Shown here: in pieces, positions 1-8,697 of the stretch
Layout: each line of letters starts with the position of its first letter
Numbering within the stretch: position 1 is the first letter of the stretch
Assembly (NCBI RefSeq): GCF_031157275.1
Contig: NZ_JAVIFW010000009.1
Span: 303,184-367,183 of the forward strand
DNA from: Streptomyces sp. LHD-70
Lineage (GTDB): Bacteria > Actinomycetota > Actinomycetes > Streptomycetales > Streptomycetaceae
Direction of reading: 5' to 3'
Length of the DNA: 64,000 bases
Made by a program: the position numbers and the translations under genes
Notes under the pieces: model-generated
What the model saw: only the letters and a program-made list of their open reading frames with translations
Databases searched by the model: none
What the model was told of the DNA's origin: nothing

Positions 1-1870
1 GCGGAACGTCGACGTCGAGGGCGGCGAGCAGCCGGTTCGTCACCTCGACGACGGCCGCGGGCACCCGGAATCCGACGGTCAGCGGCGCCAGTACGGCATC
101 GGGCCGCCCCAGGTGCCCGAGGAGTACGGGCCACGCGCGGGCCGCCCACGGTGTGGTGCCCTGGGCCAGGTCGCCGAGGACGGTCAGCGAACCGTAGGCG
201 GAGCGGCGGGCGATCGCGCGGCACTCCATCGGGGAGAGGTCCTGCGCCTCGTCGACCACGACGTGCCCGTAGCCCTGCGGATGCTCGATCAGCCCGGCCA
301 CCTCGTCGAGCAGCACCAGGTCCGCCGCGCTCCACCGGGCGGACCTGTACGAACGCGGCGCCCTCGGCCACAGCAGCCGTCGCTGCTCCTCCGCGTCGAG
401 GACACCGTCGGCCGACCGCCCCAACACCTCGGCGTCGGCGAGGAGTTCGGCCACGACCTGCTCGGGCGTCACCTTCGGCCAGACCTCGTCCACGAAGGCA
501 CCGACCGGCCTGGACCGGCCGATCCGCTGCAGCCAGGCCTGCGGGCGCGCCCCCGAGCGGCGCTCGGCCTGCTCCTGGATCAGCCGCACGGCCCGCGTCC
601 GGACCCGCTCACGTCCGACGGCGTACGGCGGCTCCTCCGCCCGTACGTCCTCGACGATCCGCTCAAGCTCCGCGCGCCCGATCCGCCAGCGGTACGAACC
701 GTCCGGTACGGCGAGGGAGTCGGCGGGCGGGCGCACGCGCGCGTACAGGGCGCGGTGCAGCACCCGCGCCATCCGGGCGTCGTGCTTGACGACCGCCGTC
801 CCCTCGCCGTCCGTGCCGCGCACCGGCTGCCGGGCGATCTCGTCCACGACGGTGGACTGCCGCACTCCGCCCTCACCGAGCGAGGGCAGCACCTCCGAGA
901 TGTACGACAGGAAGGTGCGGTTGGGCCCGAGCACGAGCAGCCCGTTGCGCTGCACGCGCTGCGGGTGGGTGTACAGCAGGTACGCGGCGCGGTGCAGGCC
1001 GACTGCGGTCTTGCCGGTGCCGGGGGCGCCCTGCACGCACAGGGAGGTGCCGAGGTCGCGGCGTACGAGGTCGTCCTGGTCGGGCTGGATGGTGGCGGCG
1101 ATGTCCCGCATGGGGCCGACCCGGGGCCGCTCGATCTCTCCGGCGAGGATCGCACTGCCGGGCCCCGCACCGCCGGGTCCCGCTCCTCCGGGCCCCGCAC
1201 CGCCAGGTCCCGCACCGCCGGGCTCCGCACCGCCGGGCTCCGCTCTTCCCGGCCCCGCTCTTCCCGGCTCCGACTCGTCCGTGGCGTCGAGGTGTTCGTC
1301 CTCCAGGCCGGTGAGGTCGCCCGGCTCCCCCGCGCTGCCCGGGGCCCAGCCGAAGCGGCGCCGGACGCGCACGCCCTGGGGGTCGCGCGGGCCCGCCTGG
1401 TAGAAGGCGCGGGCGACGGGGGCGCGCCAGTCCACGACGAGGGGCGGGCTCGCGGGGTGCTCGGTGATGCGCAGCCGGCCGACGTGGTAGCTCTGCCCGG
1501 CGTGGTCCCCGGCGTCCCGCGCCCCTGCCCCTGCCCCGGCCCCGGCCCCGGCCCCTGACGCGAAGTCCAGACGCCCGAAGAACAGTGGCCCCGGCGGGAG
1601 TTCACGCATCGTCTTCGCGTCACCGCGGAACCGGCGGCCCAGGACTTCCGCGTCGGCTCCCGAGGCGGAGACGTCCACGCCCGTGACGACCTGCTCCTGC
1701 GCGCCGTCGATCATCGCGGCGAGGGCGTCACGGCAGGCGTCGTGGTACGCCCGCTCCTGGCGGAGGGCTCGGTCGAGAGCGTGGTCAGGGAAGTGGTCGG
1801 GGTGGCAGTCGGGGAGGCGGTCGGGGGCAGGGGCGGCGCGGAGTCCGGGGTCAGGGTCGAGGGCACGCAT
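1..1870 (-). CDS. HelD/HelR-like RNA polymerase-associated superfamily 1 helicase (partial, C-terminus outside window)
   Basis: A reading frame opens at ATG 1870 and runs off the left edge without a stop. It translates to a UvrD-like superfamily 1 helicase. The Walker A motif GAPGTGKTA lies near 1020-1045, and a DEAQDLSP Walker B motif lies near 225-255. HelD/HelR family proteins bind RNA polymerase, clear stalled complexes and in some actinomycetes give rifamycin tolerance; the family call comes from architecture only. Two low-complexity stretches are odd: a Gly-Ala run (about 1515-1557) and a Gly/Pro-rich collagen-like linker (about 1150-1285) just before the motor domain. The gene is divergent from a TetR gene across 68 bases. 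A generic UvrD-type helicase is the main alternative. Confidence 0.85.
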   Translation of the reverse strand, partial: MRALDPDPGLRAAPAPDRLPDCHPDHFPDHALDRALRQERAYHDACRDALAAMIDGAQEQVVTGVDVSASGADAEVLGRRFRGDAKTMRELPPGPLFFGRLDFASGAGAGAGAGAGARDAGDHAGQSYHVGRLRITEHPASPPLVVDWRAPVARAFYQAGPRDPQGVRVRRRFGWAPGSAGEPGDLTGLEDEHLDATDESEPGRAGPGRAEPGGAEPGGAGPGGAGPGGAGPGGAGPGSAILAGEIERPRVGPMRDIAATIQPDQDDLVRRDLGTSLCVQGAPGTGKTAVGLHRAAYLLYTHPQRVQRNGLLVLGPNRTFLSYISEVLPSLGEGGVRQSTVVDEIARQPVRGTDGEGTAVVKHDARMARVLHRALYARVRPPADSLAVPDGSYRWRIGRAELERIVEDVRAEEPPYAVGRERVRTRAVRLIQEQAERRSGARPQAWLQRIGRSRPVGAFVDEVWPKVTPEQVVAELLADAEVLGRSADGVLDAEEQRRLLWPRAPRSYRSARWSAADLVLLDEVAGLIEHPQGYGHVVVDEAQDLSPMECRAIARRSAYGSLTVLGDLAQGTTPWAARAWPVLLGHLGRPDAVLAPLTVGFRVPAAVVEVTNRLLAALDVDVP

Positions 1871-1938
1871 GCGAGCGAGAATAGCGTAACCGAGTAACGT
1901 TTGTGACCGAGATGCGTTTCACCGCGTAAGCTGCCTCC
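1871..1938. promoter_or_regulatory. Divergent promoter region between the helicase and TetR genes
   Basis: These 68 bases must hold both promoters. A repeated GTAAC/GTGAC motif (GTAACCGAGTAAC, then GTGACC) is visible and could be the TetR operator, but no perfect palindrome is present. This is inferred from position only. Confidence 0.4.
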
Positions 1939-2598
1939 ATGAGCCGTACGCCCCCTCCCCCCGCCCGCCCGGTACTGCCCGCCGACACCGAGAGCGGGCT
2001 GCGCGAGCGCAAGAAGCAGCGGACCTACCAGGCGATCTCCGACGCCGCGATCGCCCTCTTCCTGGAGAAGGGCTTCGAGAAGGTGTCGGTGGCGGAGGTC
2101 GCTGCGGCGGCGGAGATCTCCAAGCCGACGCTCTTCCGGTACTTCCCGGCCAAGGAGGATCTGGCCCTGCACCGGCTCGCGGACCACGAGGACGAGGCGA
2201 GCCGCGTCGTCACGGGGCGCGCCCCGCAGCAGCCCCCGCTGGACGCGCTGCGCCGGCACTTCCTGACCGGCCTGCGGCTGCGCGACCCCGTGACGGGTCT
2301 CAGCGACGAGCCCGAGGTGCTCGCCTTCCATCGCCTGATCTACGACACGCCGTCCTTGGTGGCCCGCCTGTACGCGTACCAGTCCCGCGCCGAGGAGTCA
2401 CTCGCCACCGCACTCGGCGGCGATGACGGGGCACGCCTCGCGGCGGGCCAGATCATGGCCGTCCAGCGCGTCCTGGCCGAGGCGAACTGGCGCCGCATCG
2501 CGGCCGGAGAACGCGCCGCCGCGCTCTACCCGGACGCGGTCGAGGCCGCAGAGCGCGGCTTCGGCCAACTCCGCTCGGGGCTCGGGGCGTACGCGTGA
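1939..2598 (+). CDS. TetR family transcriptional regulator
   Basis: This 219-residue protein has a classical TetR N-terminal helix-turn-helix at about residues 30-75, with the recognition-helix signature ISKPTLFRYFPAKEDL. The C-terminal half is a variable ligand-binding helical domain whose ligand I cannot name. It is read divergently from the HelD-like helicase with a 68-base gap, so it may control that gene, itself or both. The stop is followed by a purine-rich repeat. Confidence 0.9.
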   Translation: MSRTPPPPARPVLPADTESGLRERKKQRTYQAISDAAIALFLEKGFEKVSVAEVAAAAEISKPTLFRYFPAKEDLALHRLADHEDEASRVVTGRAPQQPPLDALRRHFLTGLRLRDPVTGLSDEPEVLAFHRLIYDTPSLVARLYAYQSRAEESLATALGGDDGARLAAGQIMAVQRVLAEANWRRIAAGERAAALYPDAVEAAERGFGQLRSGLGAYA

Positions 2599-2692
2599 GC
2601 ACGGGCGCCGGGAAGCGGGAAGCGGGCGCCGGGAGGCAGGAGGCGGGAGGCGGGCGCCGGGAGGCGGGAGGCGGTCGGACGGCACGCGTGCC
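2599..2692. repeat. Low-complexity tandem repeat (GGGAGGCGGG/GGGAAGCGGG units)
   Basis: Degenerate 7-10 base units (GGGAAGC, GGGAGGC, GGGCGCC) are repeated about a dozen times between two convergent TetR genes. I see no gene here and no convincing terminator hairpin. It fits with the many short tandem repeats elsewhere in the window. Confidence 0.7.
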
Positions 2693-2714
2693 TGGGCCCG
2701 CTGATGACGGCGGC

Positions 2715-3494
2715 CTAGGAGGCGTCCGCTTCGCCCGAATCCCGCTGCCGCGCGATCAGCGCCTCCACCCCGTCCAGCACGCACCCCAGGCCGAACTCGA
2801 AGTCGTCGTCCGCTCCGCCCTCCGGTCGCTCCAGGACGCCTGAGTCGAGGAGGCGGGTCACCGCCGGGTGGCTGTCGCGGTCGGTGAGGGCGGTGAGGGT
2901 GCGGCGGTAGCGGGTCATGACCTCGGCGGAGGTGTGCCCGCCCGCCACGATCGCGGCGTCCAGGTCGGACATGAGCATGGCCTCGTTGCGGACGAACCCG
3001 CCGACCAGTACGAGCACACCCAGCTTGGCGCCCTCGTCGAGCCCGGTTCCGTCGAGCGCCGCAAGCCCCTGCTCCATCCACGCCACCGACCTGGGGCTCG
3101 CGGGCGGGCCCGAGGTGGGGATGCGCAGGATCCACAAGTTGTCGAGGAAGACGGCACGTTGGGCCCGCGCCCAGCGGCTCAGCCCTGCATGCCAACCGCC
3201 CCCCGGCTCGGGCGGTGCGGGCGGTGCGGGCATGACCGCTTCCTGCATCAGCACGTACAGCTCGTCCTTGGCGCCGACGTACCGGTACAGGGACATCGGC
3301 GAGACGCCCAGCTCCTTGGCCACGCGCCCCATCGACACCGCGCCCACCCCGTCGGCCGCCGCGACGCGCACGGCGGTGTCGACGATGCGGTCCAGGGTGA
3401 GGCCGGGCTTCGGGCCCTTCGCGGGACGCTCCCGCAGCCCCCAGGCCGTCGCGAGGCTCGCGGGCAGTCCCGTCCGCTCGTCCTCCGCCGTCAT
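2715..3494 (-). CDS. TetR/AcrR family regulator of the adjacent ABC exporter
   Basis: This 259-residue TetR protein has its helix-turn-helix at about residues 30-75 (LGVSPMSLYRYVGAKDEL) and a TetR_C-like C-terminal domain. The ATG at 3494 was chosen because AGGAAGGAGG lies 7 bases upstream; longer readings run into repetitive GGCCGCTGTG sequence and are unlikely. The gene is divergent from a DrrAB-type exporter, and two overlapping palindromes lie in the shared intergenic region. It is therefore probably a drug-responsive repressor of that exporter. Confidence 0.9.
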   Translation of the reverse strand: MTAEDERTGLPASLATAWGLRERPAKGPKPGLTLDRIVDTAVRVAAADGVGAVSMGRVAKELGVSPMSLYRYVGAKDELYVLMQEAVMPAPPAPPEPGGGWHAGLSRWARAQRAVFLDNLWILRIPTSGPPASPRSVAWMEQGLAALDGTGLDEGAKLGVLVLVGGFVRNEAMLMSDLDAAIVAGGHTSAEVMTRYRRTLTALTDRDSHPAVTRLLDSGVLERPEGGADDDFEFGLGCVLDGVEALIARQRDSGEADAS

Positions 3495-3510
3495 GCCGCG
3501 CCTCCTTCCT

Positions 3511-3650
3511 GGCCGCTGTGGCCGCTGTGGCCGCCGTGGTCTTCCCGACCGTCGTGGCCGCTGTGACCGTCCCGACCATCGTCGCCGCTGCGACCGTCCC
3601 GACCGCCGTGGTCGTCCCGGCCGTCGCGGCCGGAGTCCGGAGCCGCCCAC
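3511..3650. repeat. Degenerate 10-11 base tandem repeats upstream of the TetR gene
   Basis: Units such as GGCCGCTGTG and CCGTCCCGACC alternate many times in the 5' leader of the TetR gene. The frame stays open through them, but nothing here looks like protein. They are probably a non-coding simple-sequence expansion. Confidence 0.6.
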
Positions 3651-3675
3651 CGGCTCCGGCTTGACGCACATCCTA

Positions 3676-3721
3676 GTTCTGCGTAACCCTTACATAGTAC
3701 TGCGTATACCTTACGTAGAAC
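3676..3721. promoter_or_regulatory. Two overlapping palindromic TetR operators in the exporter promoter
   Basis: Two imperfect 25-base inverted repeats, 3676-3700 and 3697-3721, share the four bases GTAC. Each has the form GT(T/A)CTGCGTA-N-TACNTAG(T/A)AC, with 8 of 11 arm positions matching. The pair lies 18 bases before the exporter ATG. This is the spacing expected for two TetR dimers acting on the divergent promoters. Confidence 0.75.
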
Positions 3722-3738
3722 GGGAGGAGTGAGACCCC

Positions 3739-4770
3739 ATGACCACTGCCCCACCCGCAGTCCGCGCCGTCGGCCTGCGCAAGGCGTACCGGGACGTCGA
3801 GGTGCTCCGCGGACTCGACTTGACCGTCCCGCGCGGCGCCGTGCACGCGCTGCTCGGCCCGAACGGCGCGGGCAAGACCACCGCCGTCCGCATCCTGGCC
3901 ACGCTCACCGAGGCCGACGCGGGCACCGCCACCGTGGCCGGCCACGACGTACGCACCGAGCGGTCCCGAGTACGCCGGGCCATCAGCCTGACCGGGCAGT
4001 TCGCCGCCGTCGACGAGATGCAGACCGGCGTCGAGAACCTCCGGATGATGGCCCGCCTCGCGCCGCGCGCCCGTTCCGGCCACCGCGTCACCCCGGCCGC
4101 CGCCCGCGCCCGCGCCGCCGAACTGCTGGACCGGTTCGACCTGTCCGACGCGGGCGGGCGGCTGGTCAGGACGTACTCAGGGGGCATGCGGCGGCGGCTC
4201 GACCTGGCCGCCTCACTCGTCGGGGAGCCCGAGGTGATCTTCCTGGACGAGCCGACGACGGGCCTCGATCCGCGCAGCCGCCAGGAGTTGTGGAACGTGG
4301 TCCGCGACCTCTGGGCGCAGGGCACGACGGTGTTCCTGACCACGCAGTACCTGGAGGAGGCCGACCGTCTCGCGGACCGGATCTCCGTCCTCGACGGCGG
4401 GACCCTCGTCGCCGAGGGCACCGCCGACGAGCTGAAGCGGCGCGTCGCCGACCACCGTCTGGACGTCGTCGTCACCGAGGCCGCGTACCACCGCCTCGCC
4501 CCGCGGGCCGCGCACCGCACGCCCGAGACCCGGACCCTCGGCTTCCCGACGGACGGCGGCGCCCGCGAGGTCCGGGCGCTCCTCGACGCGCTGGACCCGG
4601 ACGGCACCGACATCGAACGCTTCGCGCTGCACACCGCGACCCTCGACGACGTCTTCCTGACCCTGACCCGCACGACCCCAACACCGGCACCGACACCGGC
4701 ACCCGCACCCGCACCCGCACCCGCCAAACGCGGCACGAGCACCGGCACCGAGGAGCCCACCCATGTCTGA
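3739..4770 (+). CDS. DrrA-like ABC transporter ATP-binding protein
   Basis: This 343-residue daunorubicin-resistance-type ATPase has Walker A GPNGAGKTT (about 42-50), signature TYSGGMRRRL, Walker B VIFLDEPTTGLD and a C-terminal DrrA extension. It energises export through the membrane protein encoded next. GGGAGGAGTG lies just upstream of the ATG. The C-terminus carries a Thr/Pro-Ala repeat coded by repeated ACACCGGCACC-type units, probably a slippage-prone tail. The stop overlaps the permease start by 8 bases, indicating translational coupling. Confidence 0.95.
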   Translation: MTTAPPAVRAVGLRKAYRDVEVLRGLDLTVPRGAVHALLGPNGAGKTTAVRILATLTEADAGTATVAGHDVRTERSRVRRAISLTGQFAAVDEMQTGVENLRMMARLAPRARSGHRVTPAAARARAAELLDRFDLSDAGGRLVRTYSGGMRRRLDLAASLVGEPEVIFLDEPTTGLDPRSRQELWNVVRDLWAQGTTVFLTTQYLEEADRLADRISVLDGGTLVAEGTADELKRRVADHRLDVVVTEAAYHRLAPRAAHRTPETRTLGFPTDGGAREVRALLDALDPDGTDIERFALHTATLDDVFLTLTRTTPTPAPTPAPAPAPAPAKRGTSTGTEEPTHV

Positions 4771-5533
4771 AGCCGTGCCGTCCGGAGCCTCCGAAGCGTT
4801 GACCATGACCGGCCGCTCCCTGCGCCTCAGCCGCCGCAACGTGGACGCGCTCATCACCGCCCTCGCCCTGCCCGTACTCCTGCTGCTGATCTTCGTGTAC
4901 TTCTTCGGCGGAGCCATCGACACCGGTACGCAGTACGTGACGTACGTGGTCCCCGGCGTCCTGCTGCTCTGCGCCGGATTCGGCTCGGCCAGCACCGCCC
5001 AGGCCGTCACCGAGGACCTCAAGGGCGGCATCATCGACCGCTTCCGCTCACTCGACATCGGCGGCACCCCGATCCTCGCCGGGCACGTCCTGGCCTCCAC
5101 GGCCCGCAATCTGCTCGCGACGAGCCTCGTCTTCGCCCTCTCGTTCGCGATCGGCTTCCGCCCGGCGGCGAGCCCGGCCGGCTGGCTCGCCGCCGTCGGG
5201 CTGCTCGTCGCCTACATCACCGCGCTGTCCTGGCTGTCCGCCGCGGTCGGCCTGCTCGTCAGGTCCCCGGAGGCGGCCGGCGGGTTCACGTTCTTCATCA
5301 GCTTCCTGCCGTACCCGAGCAGCGCGTTCGTCCCCACGGACACCATGCCGTCCTGGCTCCAGGGCTTCGCCACCCACCAGCCGGTCACCCAGGTCATCGA
5401 GGCGGTACGCGGCCTGCTCCTCGGCCAACCGATCGGCGCGACGGGCTGGGTGGCGCTGGCCTGGTGCGCGGGCATCACGGCGCTCGCGGTGGCGGCGGCG
5501 GGCCTCCTGTTCCGGCGCCGGGTACTCGCCTAG
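4763..5533 (+). CDS. DrrB-like ABC-2 type transporter permease
   Basis: This 256-residue polytopic membrane protein has about six hydrophobic segments typical of ABC-2 permeases. It overlaps the ATPase gene by 8 bases and forms the membrane half of the exporter. The paired TetR gene suggests a toxic or drug-like substrate, but the sequence does not identify it. Confidence 0.93.
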   Translation: MSEAVPSGASEALTMTGRSLRLSRRNVDALITALALPVLLLLIFVYFFGGAIDTGTQYVTYVVPGVLLLCAGFGSASTAQAVTEDLKGGIIDRFRSLDIGGTPILAGHVLASTARNLLATSLVFALSFAIGFRPAASPAGWLAAVGLLVAYITALSWLSAAVGLLVRSPEAAGGFTFFISFLPYPSSAFVPTDTMPSWLQGFATHQPVTQVIEAVRGLLLGQPIGATGWVALAWCAGITALAVAAAGLLFRRRVLA

Positions 5534-5567
5534 AGGCCGTTCCCCGAGACAGGCCCCAGGGCGCGTC

Positions 5568-6641
5568 CTAGCCCGTCGAGCCCAGCCACTCCCGCAGTGC
5601 CGCCTCGGCGCCCGACGCGTCGGGTACCGAAGGGAGTTCGAGGGGCGTCCGGGCCGCGTGGAGCACCCGGACGAGCTTCGCCGCGGCCCGGGCGGACTCC
5701 GCGGGGTCCTCGGGGCGTTCCGAGAGCGTCATGGCCGTACGGATCACATCCGTGTAGACGGACTGGACGCACTTGAACGCGCGCAGCCGCGGCAGGTCGT
5801 CCTCGTACCCCTTCGAACCGCCCGGCAGGACCCGCTCGATCTCCGCGCACCAGCGCTCTACGACACTCCGCTCCTGCTCGGCCGGGTAGCGCGTCAGGTA
5901 CAGGTGGGTCGCCAGGTCGTAGAGCGGATCGCCCAGCATCGCCAACTCCCAGTCGATCACCCAGAGTCGGTCGGCCCCGTCGACGATGAGGTTCTCCCGG
6001 TGCAGGTCCCCGTGGAGCAGGCAGAACGGGCGGGGCGCGAGCATGCCGAGGCGCTCGGCGTACCGGCGGAGCGCCTCGTCGGGCACGCCGAGCGCGGCGA
6101 AGAGCGAGCCGTACGTGGCGTGCCGCGCGCGGTACACGCGGTGCTCGGCGAAGTGCACGAGGCGGCCGAGGAAGTACGTGGTGTCGCCGTCCTCGGCCCG
6201 GTCGGCCGGATCGCAGCTCCGCTCCACGTTCAGCCGGCCCGGCCGCACGGACCCCAACCCGCCGAAGACGGGCATGAGTTGATCGACGTACCGCTCGGGC
6301 ACCCGGCCCTCCGCACCGGTCAGCGTGGCGAGCGTGGCGCCCTCGACGAAGCGTTGCAGCCGACAGCCGCCGACCTCGCGCACCTCGGGCACCGGAAGCT
6401 CGACGGGGAGCTCGGCGAGCCCGCAGATCACGTCCTCCTCGGAGTGGAAGCACCGCCGGTCGGCGTGGAGCACCCCGGACCGCGGCTCGCGGATCTTCCA
6501 CCGGCCGTCCTCCCCCGGCAGCCGCAGGACGTACGTCTCGTGGTGGTGGCCCGTGAGCGGGCCCACGATGCGGTGGTCGCCGCCGAGGAGGGTGCCGGCG
6601 GCATGCCCGGCCGGGTCGGCGGCCGGTTCGGCTGAGGACAT
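5568..6641 (-). CDS. Aminoglycoside phosphotransferase-fold kinase (APH family)
   Basis: This 357-residue protein has a kinase-like C-lobe with the Brenner motif HGDLHRENL at about residue 215 and the metal-binding IDWELAMLGDP. These are the hallmarks of the APH/choline-kinase superfamily, which phosphorylates small hydroxylated substrates. The substrate cannot be told from sequence, so antibiotic resistance should not be assumed. The gene converges on the ABC exporter with a 34-base gap. Confidence 0.85.
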   Translation of the reverse strand: MSSAEPAADPAGHAAGTLLGGDHRIVGPLTGHHHETYVLRLPGEDGRWKIREPRSGVLHADRRCFHSEEDVICGLAELPVELPVPEVREVGGCRLQRFVEGATLATLTGAEGRVPERYVDQLMPVFGGLGSVRPGRLNVERSCDPADRAEDGDTTYFLGRLVHFAEHRVYRARHATYGSLFAALGVPDEALRRYAERLGMLAPRPFCLLHGDLHRENLIVDGADRLWVIDWELAMLGDPLYDLATHLYLTRYPAEQERSVVERWCAEIERVLPGGSKGYEDDLPRLRAFKCVQSVYTDVIRTAMTLSERPEDPAESARAAAKLVRVLHAARTPLELPSVPDASGAEAALREWLGSTG

Positions 6642-6660
6642 GCTCCGCTCTCTCGCCCGA

Positions 6661-6775
6661 GGCGATGCCGGTGGTCAGAGGTGTCAGTGGTGTCAGTGGT
6701 GTCGGAGGTGTCAGAGACTTCAGCGCTGCGGAGGCTTCAGCGGCTCAGAGGCTTCAGAGGCTTCAGAGGCGCTTC
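6661..6775. repeat. Simple tandem repeats (GGTGTCAGT and GAGGCTTCA units)
   Basis: Nine- to ten-base units repeat in two adjacent blocks upstream of the kinase gene: first GGTGTCAGT/GGTGTCGGA, then GAGGCTTCA/GCGGCTCA. The whole stretch 6642-6942 has no supportable gene. It separates the kinase promoter from the 3' end of the dev operon. Confidence 0.75.
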
Positions 6776-6942
6776 ACGCTACTACCGCGCCCGCCCGCGA
6801 CAGGGCGCGGCAGCGGCACCTGTCAGCGCGGAGGAGGATCCCCCAGTACGCGCGTACGAAAGCCGGCCGGCCCGCGGCGAGCACCCCGGCCCCCGGCAGC
6901 ACCCCGGCTCACACTAAAAACGCACGTACGGGACGCCCCGGC

Positions 6943-7716
6943 TCACAGCAACGCCCCCGCCCACACCGCCTTCAGCACGGCCCCGAGCGAGTCCACCACG
7001 TGCTCCGCACCCGCGGAGCGCAGCTTCTTCTGGCGCAGCTCGTCCTGCCCGTACCCCAGGAACGCCACGCCCGCCTCGCGCGCGGCCAGGTAGTCCGCGG
7101 GGGTGTCGCCGATCATCAGCGTCCTCGACGGGTGCGCGCCGAGGGAGCCGAGCGCGCGGTGCAGGCAGTCCGGGTCGGGCTTCAGCGCGTGGACGTGTTC
7201 GGTGCGGCGGCCGTGGATGTGCGGACCGAAGCAGTCGGCGACGCCGCGCCCGTGGACGTAGTGGCGGGCGGCCTCGGGCGCGTTGTTGGTGGCGACGGCG
7301 AGCCGGGCGCCGGTGGCGTGCCAGGTGCGGATCAGCCGGTCCACGTACGGGGTGGGGAAGGCGCGGGCCGCGGCGTGCAGCTCCTCCTCGGTGAGCCTCG
7401 CCTCCAGGTCCGCCTCCAGGGAGCTGCCGGGGCGCGCGCGGTGGACGGCGCGCAGCACGGCGTGCGGGTCGGCGGAGTCCCGCTCGTCCGCCGTGAGCAG
7501 GCCCGCTTCGCCCTGGTCCGCGAGCCAGCCGACGAGGTTGTCCACGACGGTCTGGGCGTCATGGTTCGCGTAGAGACGGCAGATCGGGCCGTCGAAATCG
7601 AAGAGAACGCACTCCGCCTGCGTGATCACCTCGCGCAGGTCCCTTGCGACCCGCAAGTCCTCGGCGTTCTCGATCACTTGACCCACCCGCCCGTCCGGCG
7701 CCGTATCGGAAGTCAC
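6943..7716 (-). CDS. devB: DevB-like HAD-superfamily hydrolase
   Basis: This 257-residue HAD phosphatase has motif I DFDGPI (about residues 40-45), a middle TNN motif II, a conserved Lys in LKPDPDCL (motif III) and motif IV GDTPADYL. Its GTG start directly follows the stop of the upstream GntR gene, so the two are co-transcribed. In S. coelicolor the hydrolase gene devB lies downstream of devA in the same arrangement. The physiological substrate is unknown. A later in-frame GTG at about 7680 is a possible alternative start. Confidence 0.82.
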   Translation of the reverse strand: MTSDTAPDGRVGQVIENAEDLRVARDLREVITQAECVLFDFDGPICRLYANHDAQTVVDNLVGWLADQGEAGLLTADERDSADPHAVLRAVHRARPGSSLEADLEARLTEEELHAAARAFPTPYVDRLIRTWHATGARLAVATNNAPEAARHYVHGRGVADCFGPHIHGRRTEHVHALKPDPDCLHRALGSLGAHPSRTLMIGDTPADYLAAREAGVAFLGYGQDELRQKKLRSAGAEHVVDSLGAVLKAVWAGALL

Positions 7717-8589
7717 CTAAGAGAGTGTCAGGGTACGGGCGATGGTGTTCCAGAGCGCGTCGAACCACTTCTGCGACTCGTCGACGAACGCCTCGTCGCT
7801 CTGGCCCACGGATCTCTCGAAGGAGAAGAGCAACGACTGGGTGCCGAGCGCGTCGTACATATGGATCTTCTCGCTGTCGATCTCCTCCTCCCGCTTGGTC
7901 ACCATGTAGTACGCGAGCAACGCCTCGGAGCCGTTGAGGAGATACAGCTTCATCGCCGGGGTGAACGGCAGGGCCCGGAACTCCACCTTGACGTCGATGC
8001 CGTGACTGGCGCGCAGGGCGCGGAGGTTGTGGCGCAGGACCTGGCCCTGGGCGTTGCGCTGGGCGAGCCAGCGGCTGTGCACCGGTTCGTCGACCGCCTC
8101 GTCCGCGGCGGCGGCGTGCTCGGACGGCTCGCCCGCGGGCACGGGGAAGGCGAGGTTGATGCGGCTGCTGGGGAGCAGAACGCGCACGGTGATCGACTCG
8201 GGGCGGATGCGGCCGTCGTAGATCAGCCGCAGGGGTTCGCTCAGGCCCATCATCAGCGTCTCGGAGGTCAGGCAGACCGCGTCGATGGTCACCCGCTCGG
8301 CCTGAAAGGCGTCGATCAGGCGCGGGGCCAGGCCGACCATCGTGGTCTGCGGCTCCTCGTCCTGCCCCGGCAGGGCGACCTCCGGCGGGCTGCCCCGGGA
8401 GACGTTCACCAGCAGGCCCTCCTGCGCGAGGGTCGCGAGCGCCTGCCGCACCGCGCCGCGCTCGACGCCGAACTCCTCGGCGAGCTTGGCCTGGGTCGGC
8501 ATGCGGCTGCCCGCGGCTACGGCTCCGCTGCGGATACGCCGCCGGAGTTCGTCGGCTATGTCCTTGTGCGAGGGCTTTCTGCCGTTCAC
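7717..8589 (-). CDS. devA: DevA-like GntR-family developmental regulator
   Basis: The N-terminal winged helix-turn-helix (about residues 5-70) has the GntR signature IADELRRRI...LAEEFGVERGAVRQALATL. The roughly 215-residue C-terminal effector domain is of the DevA type. In S. coelicolor DevA is needed for normal aerial hyphae and is reported to be autoregulated. I chose GTG 8589 because AGGAG lies nine bases upstream; GTG 8610 is the alternative. The perfect palindrome at 8625-8649 is a strong operator candidate. The call rests on domain type plus the devA-devB pairing. Confidence 0.82.
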   Translation of the reverse strand: MNGRKPSHKDIADELRRRIRSGAVAAGSRMPTQAKLAEEFGVERGAVRQALATLAQEGLLVNVSRGSPPEVALPGQDEEPQTTMVGLAPRLIDAFQAERVTIDAVCLTSETLMMGLSEPLRLIYDGRIRPESITVRVLLPSSRINLAFPVPAGEPSEHAAAADEAVDEPVHSRWLAQRNAQGQVLRHNLRALRASHGIDVKVEFRALPFTPAMKLYLLNGSEALLAYYMVTKREEEIDSEKIHMYDALGTQSLLFSFERSVGQSDEAFVDESQKWFDALWNTIARTLTLS

Positions 8590-8624
8590 CGCAACGCTCT
8601 CCTGGGTCACGCCCCAAACGGTAC

Positions 8625-8649
8625 AACTCCCCACTATCTCTGGGGAGTT
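8625..8649. promoter_or_regulatory. Perfect palindrome, candidate DevA operator
   Basis: The arms AACTCCCCA and TGGGGAGTT match in all nine positions around a 7-base spacer, 36 bases upstream of the chosen devA start. Size and position fit a GntR dimer site for autoregulation. Binding by DevA is inferred. Confidence 0.65.
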
Positions 8650-8697
8650 CTGTGAAGACTGTTTAACCAGCCCGACCAATCGGGGACAACTACAGTG

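Noticed and set aside
2599..3650. Short direct repeats as a CRISPR array
   Set aside because: Units are 7-11 bases, contiguous and degenerate, without spacers or cas genes.
5568..6641. A true aminoglycoside resistance gene
   Set aside because: Only the generic APH fold motifs are seen; nothing specific to antibiotic-modifying subfamilies is apparent.
6325..8655. A 776-codon open frame on the plus strand across the kinase, devB and devA genes
   Set aside because: It is antisense to three well-supported genes, lacks any domain and is Arg/His/Val-rich, as expected for a high-GC shadow frame.
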